The translations under genes were made by a program, and so were the position numbers. From positions 1 to 64,000 of the forward strand of contig JASLFS010000008.1 in NCBI GenBank assembly GCA_030150505.1: DNA of 64,000 bases. Direction: 5' to 3'. Origin of the DNA: Vitreoscilla sp. GTDB taxonomy: Bacteria; Pseudomonadota; Gammaproteobacteria; Burkholderiales; Neisseriaceae. Below, piece by piece: positions 8,796 through 17,920 of this stretch. Positions within the stretch are counted from its first letter, which is position 1. Every line of letters begins with the position of its first letter. A model generated the notes under the pieces. It was not told the DNA's origin. It made no database searches and saw only the letters and a list, made by a program, of their open reading frames with translations.

Positions 8796-9284
8796 TTAGA
8801 ATGGAATATCATCATCTAAATCATCAACAATTGGCGCCGGAGCTGGTTTTACTCTTTTCGGAGCAGCTGGAGGAGCGCTATTCATGGCTGGAGCTTGATT
8901 ATAATCTTGTGTATCCATTTGGTTATCATAACCACCTGAACCACCCATATTATCTTGTCGAGAACCAACCATGGTTAATGTATTACCAATAATGTCATAT
9001 GCTGTACGTTCCAAACCGTCTTTACCAGTATATTTTCTAGACTGAATACGACCTTCAACATACACTTGGCTACCTTTTTTCAAATATTGGCCAGCCACTT
9101 CAGCTTGACGACCAAAAAATGTAATATTGTGCCACTCTGTTCTAGTTTGACGTTCGCCGTTTCTATCTTTCCATTGCTCACTTGTTGCAATGCTAAAGTT
9201 AGCGACTGCATCGCCACTTGGCATATAACGAACTTCTGGGTCACGACCAAGATTACCTAATAAAATTACTTTGTTAACTGACAT
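8796..9284 (-). CDS. ssb: Single-stranded DNA-binding protein SSB
   Basis: A homotetrameric ssDNA-binding protein for replication, repair and recombination, 162 residues. It has an OB fold at about 1-110 (MSVNKVILLGNLGRDPEVRY opening), a Gly/Pro/Asn-rich linker and the acidic tip DLDDDIPF that recruits partner proteins. The start was moved to the MSVNK methionine because GGAG lies six bases upstream. This start overlaps the end of the MFS gene by 11 bp, so translation is probably coupled. Terminated by the hairpin at 8754-8793. Confidence 0.97.
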   Translation of the reverse strand: MSVNKVILLGNLGRDPEVRYMPSGDAVANFSIATSEQWKDRNGERQTRTEWHNITFFGRQAEVAGQYLKKGSQVYVEGRIQSRKYTGKDGLERTAYDIIGNTLTMVGSRQDNMGGSGGYDNQMDTQDYNQAPAMNSAPPAAPKRVKPAPAPIVDDLDDDIPF

Positions 9285-10641
9285 GAGTTGCTCCAATAAG
9301 GATTTGCTCTACAGCATCATCATCAAATCCGCGCTGTAAAACTTTTAAATAAATACTTTCCTGGCCATCATCAAAGGCAACTTCTTCAACACCAGCCACA
9401 ATGCTGATTTTTTGCTGTAAAAGACCTAAATGATTTGCCCAATGTTTGGGAATGCTTTTAACGATATTTTTAACTGGTTTTGGAGCCGGTGCACTTAATG
9501 CAATCAAAAACCACAATACCATTAATATGGTGCAGAAACTAAAAATCCCAACAAAACCATGTTGCTTAAAAATATAACCACCTAAAGCACCACCCATAAA
9601 GACGCCCAAAGACTGCATGGTATTATAAACACCCATGGCTGTTCCTTTGGTTTGTGCTTTAGATATTTTTGAAACCAATGATGGCAATGTTGCTTCTAAA
9701 ATATTAAACCCAATAAAATACACAATCAATGCAGCTAAAATAACCCATAAATCTTGTAAATGAGTCGCTAAAATTAATTGTGCAATCACCAATAAAGCAA
9801 TGGCACTGACAAAAACTTGTTTAAGCTTATGCCGAGTTTCACCAATGATAACAGCTGGCACCATTAAAATCAGGCCAACGGTGACTGCCGGCAAATAAAC
9901 TTTCCAATGCTCTTGCTTATCTAAACCCAATTCAACCAAGGCCAATGGCAATGATAAAAACAATGCCATTTGTGCTGCATGCAAAAAGAAAATACCAATA
10001 TTCAAACGCCACAGTTGCGTATTTTTCAAAACCAACGGCAAACTTGCTGTTTTAACGCCAGAATCCAAATGTGATTTAATTTTTTTAGGTGCAGGTACCA
10101 GAAAATGCACTAAAGCCATAGAAATAATGGTTAACACACCTGTTAATGTAAACATACCAGGTACACCAATCAGCCCTTGTAAAAAAGGACTAATGACCAA
10201 ACTACCAGCAAAAGTTAAACCAATGCTCAATCCAATCATGGACATAGCACGGGTACGAACTTCCTCTCGAGTTAAATCCGCTAGTAATGCTGTTACCACT
10301 GCACTAACTGCCCCAGCACCTTGAATGGCTCGTGCTAAGGTTAACATTTCAATGGAAGTGGCACTGGCGGCAAGAAAGCTACCCAATGCAAAAATAACCA
10401 AGCCAAAATAAATAACTGGTTTGCGACCTAATTTATCTGATACAAAACCAAATGGCAGTTGGAAACAAGCTTGGGTTAAACCATAAATACCCATTGCCCA
10501 ACCAATCCAAATAGCGTTATTACCATTGTGCAATGAAGGTGCATATAAAGCAAAGACTGGCAGGATTAGAAATAACCCCAGCATTCTTAACGCATAAACT
10601 GAAGCCAGTGTAATACTGGCACGTAATTCAATTGGGTTCAT
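9274..10641 (-). CDS. MFS transporter, YajR-like with C-terminal ferredoxin-like domain
   Basis: A 455-residue inner-membrane carrier with twelve predicted helices. MFS motif A appears as GFVSDKLGRKP around residues 64-74, and TM4 is followed by LARAIQGAGAVSAVV. About 60 residues after the last helix (QQKISIVAGVEEVAFDDGQ... onward) look like the small ferredoxin-like domain appended to YajR-type drug exporters. The 3' end overlaps ssb. Substrate unknown; multidrug efflux is a family-level guess. Confidence 0.88.
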   Translation of the reverse strand: MNPIELRASITLASVYALRMLGLFLILPVFALYAPSLHNGNNAIWIGWAMGIYGLTQACFQLPFGFVSDKLGRKPVIYFGLVIFALGSFLAASATSIEMLTLARAIQGAGAVSAVVTALLADLTREEVRTRAMSMIGLSIGLTFAGSLVISPFLQGLIGVPGMFTLTGVLTIISMALVHFLVPAPKKIKSHLDSGVKTASLPLVLKNTQLWRLNIGIFFLHAAQMALFLSLPLALVELGLDKQEHWKVYLPAVTVGLILMVPAVIIGETRHKLKQVFVSAIALLVIAQLILATHLQDLWVILAALIVYFIGFNILEATLPSLVSKISKAQTKGTAMGVYNTMQSLGVFMGGALGGYIFKQHGFVGIFSFCTILMVLWFLIALSAPAPKPVKNIVKSIPKHWANHLGLLQQKISIVAGVEEVAFDDGQESIYLKVLQRGFDDDAVEQILIGATHVS

Positions 10642-10684
10642 AACAGCGACTACCCTTAGATAATAAAAGTATGTTTAATCTCAT

Positions 10685-11293
10685 TTATAGAGATCCATTG
10701 TATTGCCAGTTCCTGTGATAGGTTCCTAATACAGCATTCGGATATTTAGGCTTGCCTAAGCTACCATTAAATCGACCTAATGCTCGAGACATATTACCAT
10801 TTTCAAGATTTAAATAATGCCGCAAAATTGTACATCCATATCGTAAATTTGTCCGAACATCAAATAAATTATGATTAGATGCTCCAATATAGCGCACCCA
10901 AAATGGCATAACTTGCATTAACCCCTTAGCACCAACACTGCTAACAGCATATCGACGAAAAGCACTTTCCACTTCAATTAATGCCAATACCAACTGAGGA
11001 TCCAAACCAGCTCTCGTTGCTTCATAATGAACATTCAACAAAATCATTCGTTGCTCAATTGGATTACTCTCAAATCGCCCTATTCTCTTTTGCATTTCAG
11101 CCAACCAAACGGCTGCAGCCTGGGGAGAGGAAAAATACAAACGGGGAGCATTTACATTGGCAACCGATTGACGCATGCTAGAAGCAACATTATCAGCCAA
11201 TGTTTCTTCTCGTTGAGCTCCTGCTTGTGCTAAAGGCAGCAATGCAATACTGCCTAAGCCAAATAACCATTGACGTCGTGAACATTTCTTCAT
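10685..11293 (-). CDS. Lytic transglycosylase (SLT domain), possible Tat export
   Basis: A periplasmic murein-cleaving enzyme of about 202 residues. The N-terminus MKKCSRRQWLFGLG has a twin-arginine-like pattern before a hydrophobic core ending AQAGAQ, suggesting Tat export. The SLT domain includes ALIEVESAFRRYAVSSVGA with the catalytic Glu, then KGLMQVMPFWVRYIG, and ends with LGKPKYPNAVLGTYHRNW. The frame extends five codons upstream to a TTG at 11308; the ATG at 11293 gives the best signal peptide but has no well-spaced SD. It lies between pyrC and the MFS gene on the same strand. Confidence 0.88.
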   Translation of the reverse strand: MKKCSRRQWLFGLGSIALLPLAQAGAQREETLADNVASSMRQSVANVNAPRLYFSSPQAAAVWLAEMQKRIGRFESNPIEQRMILLNVHYEATRAGLDPQLVLALIEVESAFRRYAVSSVGAKGLMQVMPFWVRYIGASNHNLFDVRTNLRYGCTILRHYLNLENGNMSRALGRFNGSLGKPKYPNAVLGTYHRNWQYNGSL

Positions 11294-11334
11294 GGTTTGA
11301 CGACACAATCCTTCTATTTATTAATACTTATTTC

Positions 11335-12378
11335 TTAATCAACCAATCCCACAAAAGTCCATTCCGTTTGCTCACCAGCTCGCATTGGCACCAAAACTTC
11401 ACTGCCATAAGCAATCTGTTCTGGAATGTTTTGAGATTGTTTAATCAATTTAATTTTACGTGTATTAATTGGTAAACCATAAAAATTAGGACCATTGAAG
11501 GCAGCAAAAGCTTCTAATTTATCTAAAGCATTCGCTTTTTCGAAAACTTCAGCATAAAGCTCTATGGCGATATGCGCACTAAAAATACCGGCGCAACCAC
11601 AAGCATTTTCTTTAGCATGTTTTGCATGTGGTGCAGAATCTGTTCCTAAAAAGAACTGATGTGACTTATCCCCTGTAATGGCTTTTACCAATGCTTCACG
11701 ATGAGTTTCACGTTTTAAAACAGGCAAACAATAATGATGCGGATGAATACCACCGACCAATAAGCTATTGCGATTTAACAATAAATGCTGCGGAGTAACA
11801 CTGGCTGCAATATTATTACCCAAACTCATGACAAAGTCAGCCGCTTCTACTGTTGTAATGTGTTCAAAAACCACTTTTAAGCCTGGAACTTGTTTCATGA
11901 TTGGAGCAAGCACTCGTTCAATAAACATGGCTTCTCTATCAAAAACATCAATCTCAGCATCTGTCACTTCGCCATGCACCAATAACAAAATCTCTTGTTG
12001 TGCCATTGCTTCTAATACTGGAAGTAATTTTTGCAGATTGGTTACGCCTGAATCAGAGTTTGTTGTTGCGCCAGCAGGATACAATTTAAAAGCAACAATA
12101 CCAGCTAACTTGGCTTCCTGAACCATCTGTATTGTGGTTTTATCTGTTAAATACAAAGTCATTAACGGTGCAAAGTTAACATTTTCAGGAATAGCTGCTT
12201 CAATATTTTTCTGATAAGCCAAAGCATCATTAACATTCACCACAGGCGGACGCAAGTTCGGCATAATCACCGCTCTTGCCATTTGACGAGCCGTGTATGG
12301 TAAAACTGCCTGTAAAGCTTCGCCATCGCGTAAATGCAAATGCATATCATCTGGTTGAGTTAAAATTAATGTTTGCAT
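11335..12378 (-). CDS. pyrC: Dihydroorotase (PyrC)
   Basis: A 347-residue zinc enzyme that cyclises N-carbamoyl-L-aspartate to dihydroorotate in pyrimidine synthesis. Visible metal and substrate motifs in order: DDMHLHLRDG (N-terminus), AFKLYPAGATTNSDSGV with the carbamylatable Lys at about 100, LVHGEV, FEHITT, and GTDSAPH near residue 250. Length agrees with the short class of E. coli PyrC. The ATG start gives the canonical N-terminus MQTLILTQPDD. Confidence 0.97.
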   Translation of the reverse strand: MQTLILTQPDDMHLHLRDGEALQAVLPYTARQMARAVIMPNLRPPVVNVNDALAYQKNIEAAIPENVNFAPLMTLYLTDKTTIQMVQEAKLAGIVAFKLYPAGATTNSDSGVTNLQKLLPVLEAMAQQEILLLVHGEVTDAEIDVFDREAMFIERVLAPIMKQVPGLKVVFEHITTVEAADFVMSLGNNIAASVTPQHLLLNRNSLLVGGIHPHHYCLPVLKRETHREALVKAITGDKSHQFFLGTDSAPHAKHAKENACGCAGIFSAHIAIELYAEVFEKANALDKLEAFAAFNGPNFYGLPINTRKIKLIKQSQNIPEQIAYGSEVLVPMRAGEQTEWTFVGLVD

Positions 12379-12444
12379 GCTATCTATTACACCCCTTATG
12401 TATGTACTATCATTATCACAACATTCAACAATGCCCCATTCGCA

Positions 12445-12684
12445 TTATTTATGTTTCACAGTAATCGTAAAAAACACTTCATTATTTTCTTCTGTTTCTT
12501 CTATTGAAATAATTTCATGTCCAGTGTGCTTACAAAATGATTCAAAATCCCCTGGTGCGCCTTTATCAGTTGCTAAAACCGATAAAATATCACCTGTTTC
12601 CAACTCAGCTAAGCCTTTTTTTGCTTTTAAAATAGGCAACGGACATTTTAAACCTTTAACATTTAATACAACTTTATTACTCAT
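12445..12684 (-). CDS. TusA-family sulfurtransferase
   Basis: A 79-residue cytoplasmic sulfur-carrier protein. The segment VKGLKCPLPILKAKKGL has the CPxP motif with the persulfide-bearing Cys14, followed by the two-layer sandwich typical of the TusA/YeeD/SirA family. Family members relay sulfur to tRNA thiolation or other acceptors; the acceptor here is unknown. It is divergent from the CNP1-like gene, and a sulfite-exporter-type gene is two genes away. Confidence 0.85.
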   Translation of the reverse strand: MSNKVVLNVKGLKCPLPILKAKKGLAELETGDILSVLATDKGAPGDFESFCKHTGHEIISIEETEENNEVFFTITVKHK

Positions 12685-12842
12685 ATCATTAACTACCTAA
12701 ATTTGGTTTTACCATTTTATTCATGGCATGCAGGCGATTATAACAAGATGGCTTTCATTCTGCAGTAAATTGACTGCGTAAAAATCCTTTTTCGTTTACA
12801 ATTATTTGCTTCTAATAATTGACTTAGTAAGGAAATCATTCC

Positions 12843-13376
12843 ATGAAGAAGCCTCTATTGTTCTTATTATTTTTATCATCATTCATTCTGCCAACAACTG
12901 CAAAAAATAGTGATTATAATTACAACCACAATGCCCCAGACAGTTTATTCACTCGAGAAGCTCCTGATATTGATTATCAGCCAGACACGTTTCCGCAAGA
13001 TGATGCACAATGGGTTGATGTTTATGTATCCAATGCCTATCCAAACACCGTTAAAATGCAAAACCCTGGTGTTATTTGGAACTACTCAGACCGCACAATT
13101 CAATATACTTTAGATATTATTTCACCCAGAGGTTTTCACAATATCAGCCAAGAAGTTCTGCATTGTGGCTCTCAAAAAGTCAAAACACTGGCATATGGCG
13201 ACACGCATAACCACCGCTGGATTGAAGTCGCAAAACCTCAATGGAGACAAGTTGCGAGCGCCATTGCCAGCCATGATATGGTACGCACCCAGATTTATCG
13301 CACCCTTTGCGACAACGGCTATCCATTACAAGAAAAAGAACTACAAGAAAGAATCAGTAATTTAGGATTTAAATAA
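12843..13376 (+). CDS. CNP1-like family exported protein
   Basis: A 177-residue protein with a signal peptide (MKKPLLFLLFLSSFILPTTA). The body matches the CNP1-like family (cryptic neisserial protein 1) found in Betaproteobacteria: an acidic start, then AQWVDVYVSNAYPNTV, SDRTIQYTLDIISPRG and a paired Cys pattern (LHCGSQKV and RTLCDNGYP) suited to a disulfide. Function unknown. Its stop overlaps the next start as TAATG, so it is translationally coupled to the TSUP gene. Confidence 0.8.
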   Translation: MKKPLLFLLFLSSFILPTTAKNSDYNYNHNAPDSLFTREAPDIDYQPDTFPQDDAQWVDVYVSNAYPNTVKMQNPGVIWNYSDRTIQYTLDIISPRGFHNISQEVLHCGSQKVKTLAYGDTHNHRWIEVAKPQWRQVASAIASHDMVRTQIYRTLCDNGYPLQEKELQERISNLGFK

Positions 13377-14164
13377 TGCTAAGTGGTTTCGCTGTTGATT
13401 ACCTACCATGGCTAATTGCCCTAGGTTTTCTAGCCGGCACAATGGATGCAGCTGTTGGTGGAGGAGGTTTAATCCAAATCCCAGGCATGTTTGGCTTATT
13501 ACCGAATCAAACCCCTGTTGCAACCGTTTTAGGAAGCAATAAATTTGCTTCATTTTGTGGAACAGCCATGGCAACACGCCAGTATATAAAACGCATTCAA
13601 GTGCCATGGAGAATGCTATTACCCGCAGCCATTCTAGCCTTTATAGGCTCATTTTCTGGCTCCATGTTGGTCAGCTTATTACCCGTAACCTTTATCAAAC
13701 CTTTCATATTAATCGTTCTAGTCTTAATGGCAATTTACACTTTCTTAAAGAAAGATTTAGGGCAAACAAAACGAGAAACACCATTAACCAAAAAAGAGCA
13801 CCATTATGGTTATGCATGCGGTGCTGTTATTGGTTTTTATGATGGGCTAATTGGTCCAGGAACAGGAAGTTTTTTAACTTTTTTGTTTATCCGAATTTTT
13901 CATTTTGATTTTCTAATGGCAACAGCTTCTGCAAAAGTCATTAATTTAACCACAAACTTAGCTGCGTTAAGCTTCTTTATTCCTGCCAATCATGTACTTT
14001 GGTTATATGCTATTCCTTTAGCGCTTGCCAACTTACTTGGCAATATCGCAGGTGTTTTTATTGCACTAAAAGGCGGAACCAAAGTCTTAAGATATTTATT
14101 CTTAATTTTACTTGTCATCCTCATCAGCAAATTTGCATGGGATTTACAATACTTATGGGTATAA
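13376..14164 (+). CDS. TSUP/TauE-SafE family membrane exporter
   Basis: A 262-residue inner-membrane protein with about eight helices. GTMDAAVGGGGLIQIPGMFG in the first helix pair and GFYDGLIGPGTGSFLTFLF in the second half are the two related half-repeats of the TauE/SafE (DUF81) family, which exports sulfite or organosulfonates or takes up small anions. The ATG overlaps the stop of the CNP1-like gene by one base. Substrate inferred at family level only. Confidence 0.88.
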   Translation: MLSGFAVDYLPWLIALGFLAGTMDAAVGGGGLIQIPGMFGLLPNQTPVATVLGSNKFASFCGTAMATRQYIKRIQVPWRMLLPAAILAFIGSFSGSMLVSLLPVTFIKPFILIVLVLMAIYTFLKKDLGQTKRETPLTKKEHHYGYACGAVIGFYDGLIGPGTGSFLTFLFIRIFHFDFLMATASAKVINLTTNLAALSFFIPANHVLWLYAIPLALANLLGNIAGVFIALKGGTKVLRYLFLILLVILISKFAWDLQYLWV

Positions 14165-14170
14165 CACAAT

Positions 14171-14503
14171 ATGAAAAACTGGTTTTTCTTATTCATTGCG
14201 ATTGCCTCTGAGATTGTCGCAACTTCAGCTTTAAAATCTAGTCATGGTTTTAGCAAACTGATTCCTTCTATCGTTGTTATTATTGGCTATTCCGCTGCTT
14301 TTTACTGCCTATCTCTCACATTAAGAACCATCCCTGTTGGCATCGCATATGCCATTTGGTCTGGCATTGGCATTGTTGGCGTATCATTGATTGCTTGGTT
14401 ATATTATGGGCAAAAACTGGATTTACCTGCTGTTTTAGGAATGGTTTTAATTATTACCGGCGTTTTAATTATGAATTTATTTTCAAAAACCAGTGCCCAT
14501 TAA
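14171..14503 (+). CDS. Small multidrug resistance (SMR) efflux protein
   Basis: A 110-residue four-helix antiporter of the EmrE/QacE type that exchanges protons for lipophilic cations as a dimer. Key residues are present: Glu14 in helix 1 (AIASEIVATSALK), and the helix-3 block PVGIAYAIWSGIGIVG. It begins 6 bp after the TSUP gene, so the three genes from 12843 form one transcript ending at the terminator 14511-14540. Some SMR proteins are guanidinium exporters; drug efflux versus that role cannot be settled here. Confidence 0.92.
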   Translation: MKNWFFLFIAIASEIVATSALKSSHGFSKLIPSIVVIIGYSAAFYCLSLTLRTIPVGIAYAIWSGIGIVGVSLIAWLYYGQKLDLPAVLGMVLIITGVLIMNLFSKTSAH

Positions 14504-14510
14504 AACATCC

Positions 14511-14540
14511 AAAAAAACACCGCTCATGCGGTGTTTTTTT
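14511..14540 (+). terminator. Terminator of the CNP1-TSUP-SMR transcript
   Basis: Stem AAAAAAACACCGC / GCGGTGTTTTTTT with a short TCAT loop, eight bases after the SMR stop. The symmetric A/T runs make it usable for the convergent metZ gene as well. Confidence 0.9.
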
Positions 14541-14562
14541 AAATAATGTCATTTTGATTTGG

Positions 14563-15738
14563 TTAAATTTGTGACAAAGCCTGATCCAAATCTTTTTTCA
14601 AATCATCAATGTGCTCCAAACCAATCGATAATCGCAATAAATTTGGTAAAATATTGGCTTCTTTTTTATCTGCTACGCTGACTTTCCCGTGCGTTGTGGT
14701 GTATGGATGCGTAATGGTCGACTTAACATCGCCCAAATTACCCGTTCTAGAGAACAGGTTAACAGAATCAATTACCTTCCAAGCCTCTTTTTGCCCGCCA
14801 TTAACTTCAAAAGCCAATACTGCACCATAGGCACTTTGCTGTTTCGTAGCCAACTGATGTTGAGGATGGCTAGCCAATCCACCATAATATACTTTACTCA
14901 CCAATGCATGTCCTTCCAGCCATTTTGCTAGCTCCAGCGCATTGCTGCATTCTTTTTCAGTACGTACAAACAAAGTATCTAAACCACTCAATAAAAGCCA
15001 AGCATTAAATGGCGATAACACTTCTCCACTGGTTCTTACATGAGTATGAACTTCATCAATTAATGCTGCTGACCCACAAATAATTCCACCTAAAGCCCTG
15101 CCATGTCCATCAATCAATTTGGTTGCTGAAGATACACTTAAATCCGCACCTAAAGCAATTGGCTGCTGAATGGCTGGAGAGCAAAAACAATTATCAACAA
15201 TCAATAAAATTTGATGGGCTTTTGCTAGCAAACTCAATGCATTGATATCTGCAATTTCCCCCAACGGATTAGATGGTGTTTCTAAAAAGAATACTTTGGT
15301 ATTAGCACGAATGGCTTTTGTCCAAGCTTGTTCATCCGACAATTCAACAAAACTAATTTCAATGCCATAACGCGTCAAAATATGATTCATTAAACCCATC
15401 GTAGAACCAAACAAACTACGACTGGCAACAACATGATCACCTGATTTTAAGAATGTTAATAATACCGCCTGAATAGCAGCCATACCACTTGATGTTGCCA
15501 AGCCTTTTTCCGCATTCTCCAAAAGTGCCATACGCTGCTCAAATGCTCGAACAGTTGGATTTGCTGTTCTTGAATAAGTAAATCCATCTTGCGCACCTGA
15601 GAATAACTGTTCCGCCTCTTCTGCCGTTTGATAAGTAAAGCTACTTGTCATAAATAGTGCTTGTGTATGCTCCTGGTAATCACTAATTTCTCGACCACCA
15701 CGAATTGCCAATGTTTCAGGCTGCCACTGTTCTGACAT
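14563..15738 (-). CDS. metZ: O-succinylhomoserine sulfhydrylase MetZ
   Basis: A 391-residue PLP enzyme of the Cys/Met-metabolism family that makes homocysteine from O-succinylhomoserine and sulfide. GFTYSRTANPTVRAFEQRM is the neighbouring-subunit phosphate site, ATSSGMAAI the PLP-cup, and SATKLIDGHGR holds the Schiff-base Lys207. The sequence resembles MetZ of Neisseria and Pseudomonas more than MetB (cystathionine gamma-synthase), but the two are hard to separate without alignment. Monocistronic, convergent to the SMR gene. Confidence 0.9.
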   Translation of the reverse strand: MSEQWQPETLAIRGGREISDYQEHTQALFMTSSFTYQTAEEAEQLFSGAQDGFTYSRTANPTVRAFEQRMALLENAEKGLATSSGMAAIQAVLLTFLKSGDHVVASRSLFGSTMGLMNHILTRYGIEISFVELSDEQAWTKAIRANTKVFFLETPSNPLGEIADINALSLLAKAHQILLIVDNCFCSPAIQQPIALGADLSVSSATKLIDGHGRALGGIICGSAALIDEVHTHVRTSGEVLSPFNAWLLLSGLDTLFVRTEKECSNALELAKWLEGHALVSKVYYGGLASHPQHQLATKQQSAYGAVLAFEVNGGQKEAWKVIDSVNLFSRTGNLGDVKSTITHPYTTTHGKVSVADKKEANILPNLLRLSIGLEHIDDLKKDLDQALSQI

Positions 15739-15823
15739 ACTTGTTCCTTTATTATTAATCTTTGTTAAGTAGCTGCTTTATAAAAAGTTTACAAGCAGTT
15801 TCTATATATTATAACTATATATA

Positions 15824-15851
15824 AAAAAAGCTAGCGATCGCTAGCTTTTTT
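15824..15851 (-). terminator. Terminator of the folC-purF operon
   Basis: A fully symmetric 28-bp palindrome (AAAAAAGCTAGCGA / TCGCTAGCTTTTTT), about 20 bp beyond the purF stop and ending the long leftward operon. Confidence 0.9.
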
Positions 15852-15870
15852 CAACTTATTATCATGAAAT

Positions 15871-17394
15871 TTATTCATTATCATCATTTATAGAAACACG
15901 AATGCTATGATCAACCGTGCTAGCAACTCTTTGGTGCGGCTCAAATTTAGCTAAATGCTCCAAATAAGCTTCATCAACATCACCAGTCAAATAACGACCA
16001 TCAAAACATGAGGTATCAAAGTCGTCGATCTCCTCATTCATATCTTTTAACATCCCTACCAAATCATCTAATGCTTGAAAAACCACGCCATCCGCATTAA
16101 CTGCGTTCGCAATTTCAGCTGCTGTTCGCCCAGTTGCAATCAGCTCATCACGCGTAGGCATATCAATACCATAAACATTCGGGTAACGAACTTCAGGAGC
16201 AGCGGATGCAAAATACACTTTTTTAGCGCCAGCTTGTTTAGCCATCTCGACAATTTCTAAACTGGTTGTACCACGTACAATTGAATCATCAACCAATAAA
16301 ATATTTTTATCTTTAAATTCACAGCCAACTGGGCTTAGTTTCTGGCGAACTGATTTTTGGCGAGTTTCCTGCCCCGGCATGATAAAAGTACGTCCAATAT
16401 AACGATTTTTAATAAACCCTTCACGATAAGGTAAATTCAAATGACGGGCTAGCTCCAAAGCGCTAGGGCGGCTCGTATCTGGAATCGGCATAACAACATC
16501 GATTTCATCAATTGACAATTCTTTCTTTACCTTCTCAGCAAGAATAATGCCCATATTTAAGCGAGCTTGGTAAACAGAAATACCGTCCATAACTGAATCA
16601 GGTCGAGCAAAATAAACATACTCAAATACACATGGTGCAAGCTGTGATTCTTCTACACAGCGACGTGAATGCATTTCACCCTCAAAACTAATGAAAACAG
16701 CTTCGCCAGGCGCAATATCTCGCAACAAATCAAAACCCAAAGCATTAAAAGCAACTGACTCTGAACTCACTGCATATGCTTGTTTACCTGCAGTTTCATC
16801 AAAATAAGAACCTAAAACCAATGGACGAATACCATTTGGGTCTCGGAAAGCCAATAATCCATAACCCGCAATTAACGCAACTACGCCGTAAGCACCACGT
16901 ACACGCTTATGCAATTCCGTCACGGCATTAAAGATGCTATCAATACCTAACTGACGATCCTCAACTTGCAATTCCAGCTCATGAGCCAAAACATTCAACA
17001 GTACTTCTGAATCAGAGCTGGTGTTAATGTGTCTTAAATCGCTATAACAAACATCCTGAAATAGCTCTTCGGTATTGGTTAAATTACCATTGTGAGCAAG
17101 AACGATACCAAATGGTGAATTAACATAAAATGGCTGCGCTTCTGCACTACTTTGCGCATTACCTGCTGTAGGATAACGAACATGCGCAATACCTGCATTT
17201 CCGACTAACTCACGCATATTACGGGTGCGAAAAACATCTCGCACCATTCCGCTACCTTTGTGCATATGAAACGTGTTACTTTCTGCAGTGACAATTCCAG
17301 CAGCATCCTGTCCTCGATGCTGTAGCATTTGCAACCCATCATATAATCCTTGATTAACTGCTTCGTAACAAACCATACCTAATACACCACACAT
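15871..17394 (-). CDS. purF: Amidophosphoribosyltransferase PurF
   Basis: A 507-residue enzyme catalysing the committed step of purine synthesis, PRPP plus glutamine to phosphoribosylamine. It starts MCGVLGMV, so Cys2 becomes the N-terminal nucleophile of the class II glutamine amidotransferase domain. The C-terminal PRTase domain has the PRPP loop NILLVDDSIVRGTTS at about residue 365. Last gene of the operon, 27 bp after cvpA, the conserved cvpA-purF order of proteobacteria. No purine-operator match was attempted. Confidence 0.97.
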   Translation of the reverse strand: MCGVLGMVCYEAVNQGLYDGLQMLQHRGQDAAGIVTAESNTFHMHKGSGMVRDVFRTRNMRELVGNAGIAHVRYPTAGNAQSSAEAQPFYVNSPFGIVLAHNGNLTNTEELFQDVCYSDLRHINTSSDSEVLLNVLAHELELQVEDRQLGIDSIFNAVTELHKRVRGAYGVVALIAGYGLLAFRDPNGIRPLVLGSYFDETAGKQAYAVSSESVAFNALGFDLLRDIAPGEAVFISFEGEMHSRRCVEESQLAPCVFEYVYFARPDSVMDGISVYQARLNMGIILAEKVKKELSIDEIDVVMPIPDTSRPSALELARHLNLPYREGFIKNRYIGRTFIMPGQETRQKSVRQKLSPVGCEFKDKNILLVDDSIVRGTTSLEIVEMAKQAGAKKVYFASAAPEVRYPNVYGIDMPTRDELIATGRTAAEIANAVNADGVVFQALDDLVGMLKDMNEEIDDFDTSCFDGRYLTGDVDEAYLEHLAKFEPHQRVASTVDHSIRVSINDDNE

Positions 17395-17421
17395 GGAAGA
17401 GTTCCTTCAATATTGTTAAAA

Positions 17422-17919
17422 CTAACTAATAGGATATTGTATTTGTTCACCCATAAACGAGGGCAAATAAGGAACAACTAGCAATGCCAGTTGTTCAAAA
17501 ACAGGAGATAACCAAGCATCTTGCCATTCAGGCTGTTTCGGTAAATCAGTAAATGAACAAATTAAGACCACGATGGTCACTAAAATCATTCCTTTAACAA
17601 ATCCAAAACATGCTCCTAATAAACGATTAACGCCGCCTAAACCTATGGCTTTAATGGCGGCTGTTAATATATTTTTGGCAAAATACTGTACGAAATATAA
17701 ACCAATAAAAATAGCAGCAAAAGTTAGCGCTATCGATAAACTTTTAGGTTCTACGGATGAGAAAACAATCTCCGACAGTGGTGTTGCAAACATTTTTGCA
17801 CCAATAAATGCCACTATCCAAGTTAGAAAGGAAACCACCTCGGCTATCAAACCGCGTGACATGGAAACAATTATCATCGCTAAAATGACAACTAATACTA
17901 CAATATCAAATAAAGCCAT
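17422..17919 (-). CDS. cvpA: CvpA family membrane protein
   Basis: A 165-residue inner-membrane protein with four hydrophobic segments. The opening FDIVVLVVILAMIIVSMSRG and the block IKAIGLGGVNRLLGACFGFV are hallmarks of the colicin V production family. Its biochemical role is not established, although it is linked to envelope integrity. It starts one base after the stop codon of the SPOR gene and precedes purF. Confidence 0.92.
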   Translation of the reverse strand: MALFDIVVLVVILAMIIVSMSRGLIAEVVSFLTWIVAFIGAKMFATPLSEIVFSSVEPKSLSIALTFAAIFIGLYFVQYFAKNILTAAIKAIGLGGVNRLLGACFGFVKGMILVTIVVLICSFTDLPKQPEWQDAWLSPVFEQLALLVVPYLPSFMGEQIQYPIS

Positions 17920-17920
17920 G

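Noticed and set aside
12843..14503. CNP1-TSUP-SMR as a new transport system
   Set aside because: All three belong to common families with independent functions; close spacing alone does not show a joint machine.
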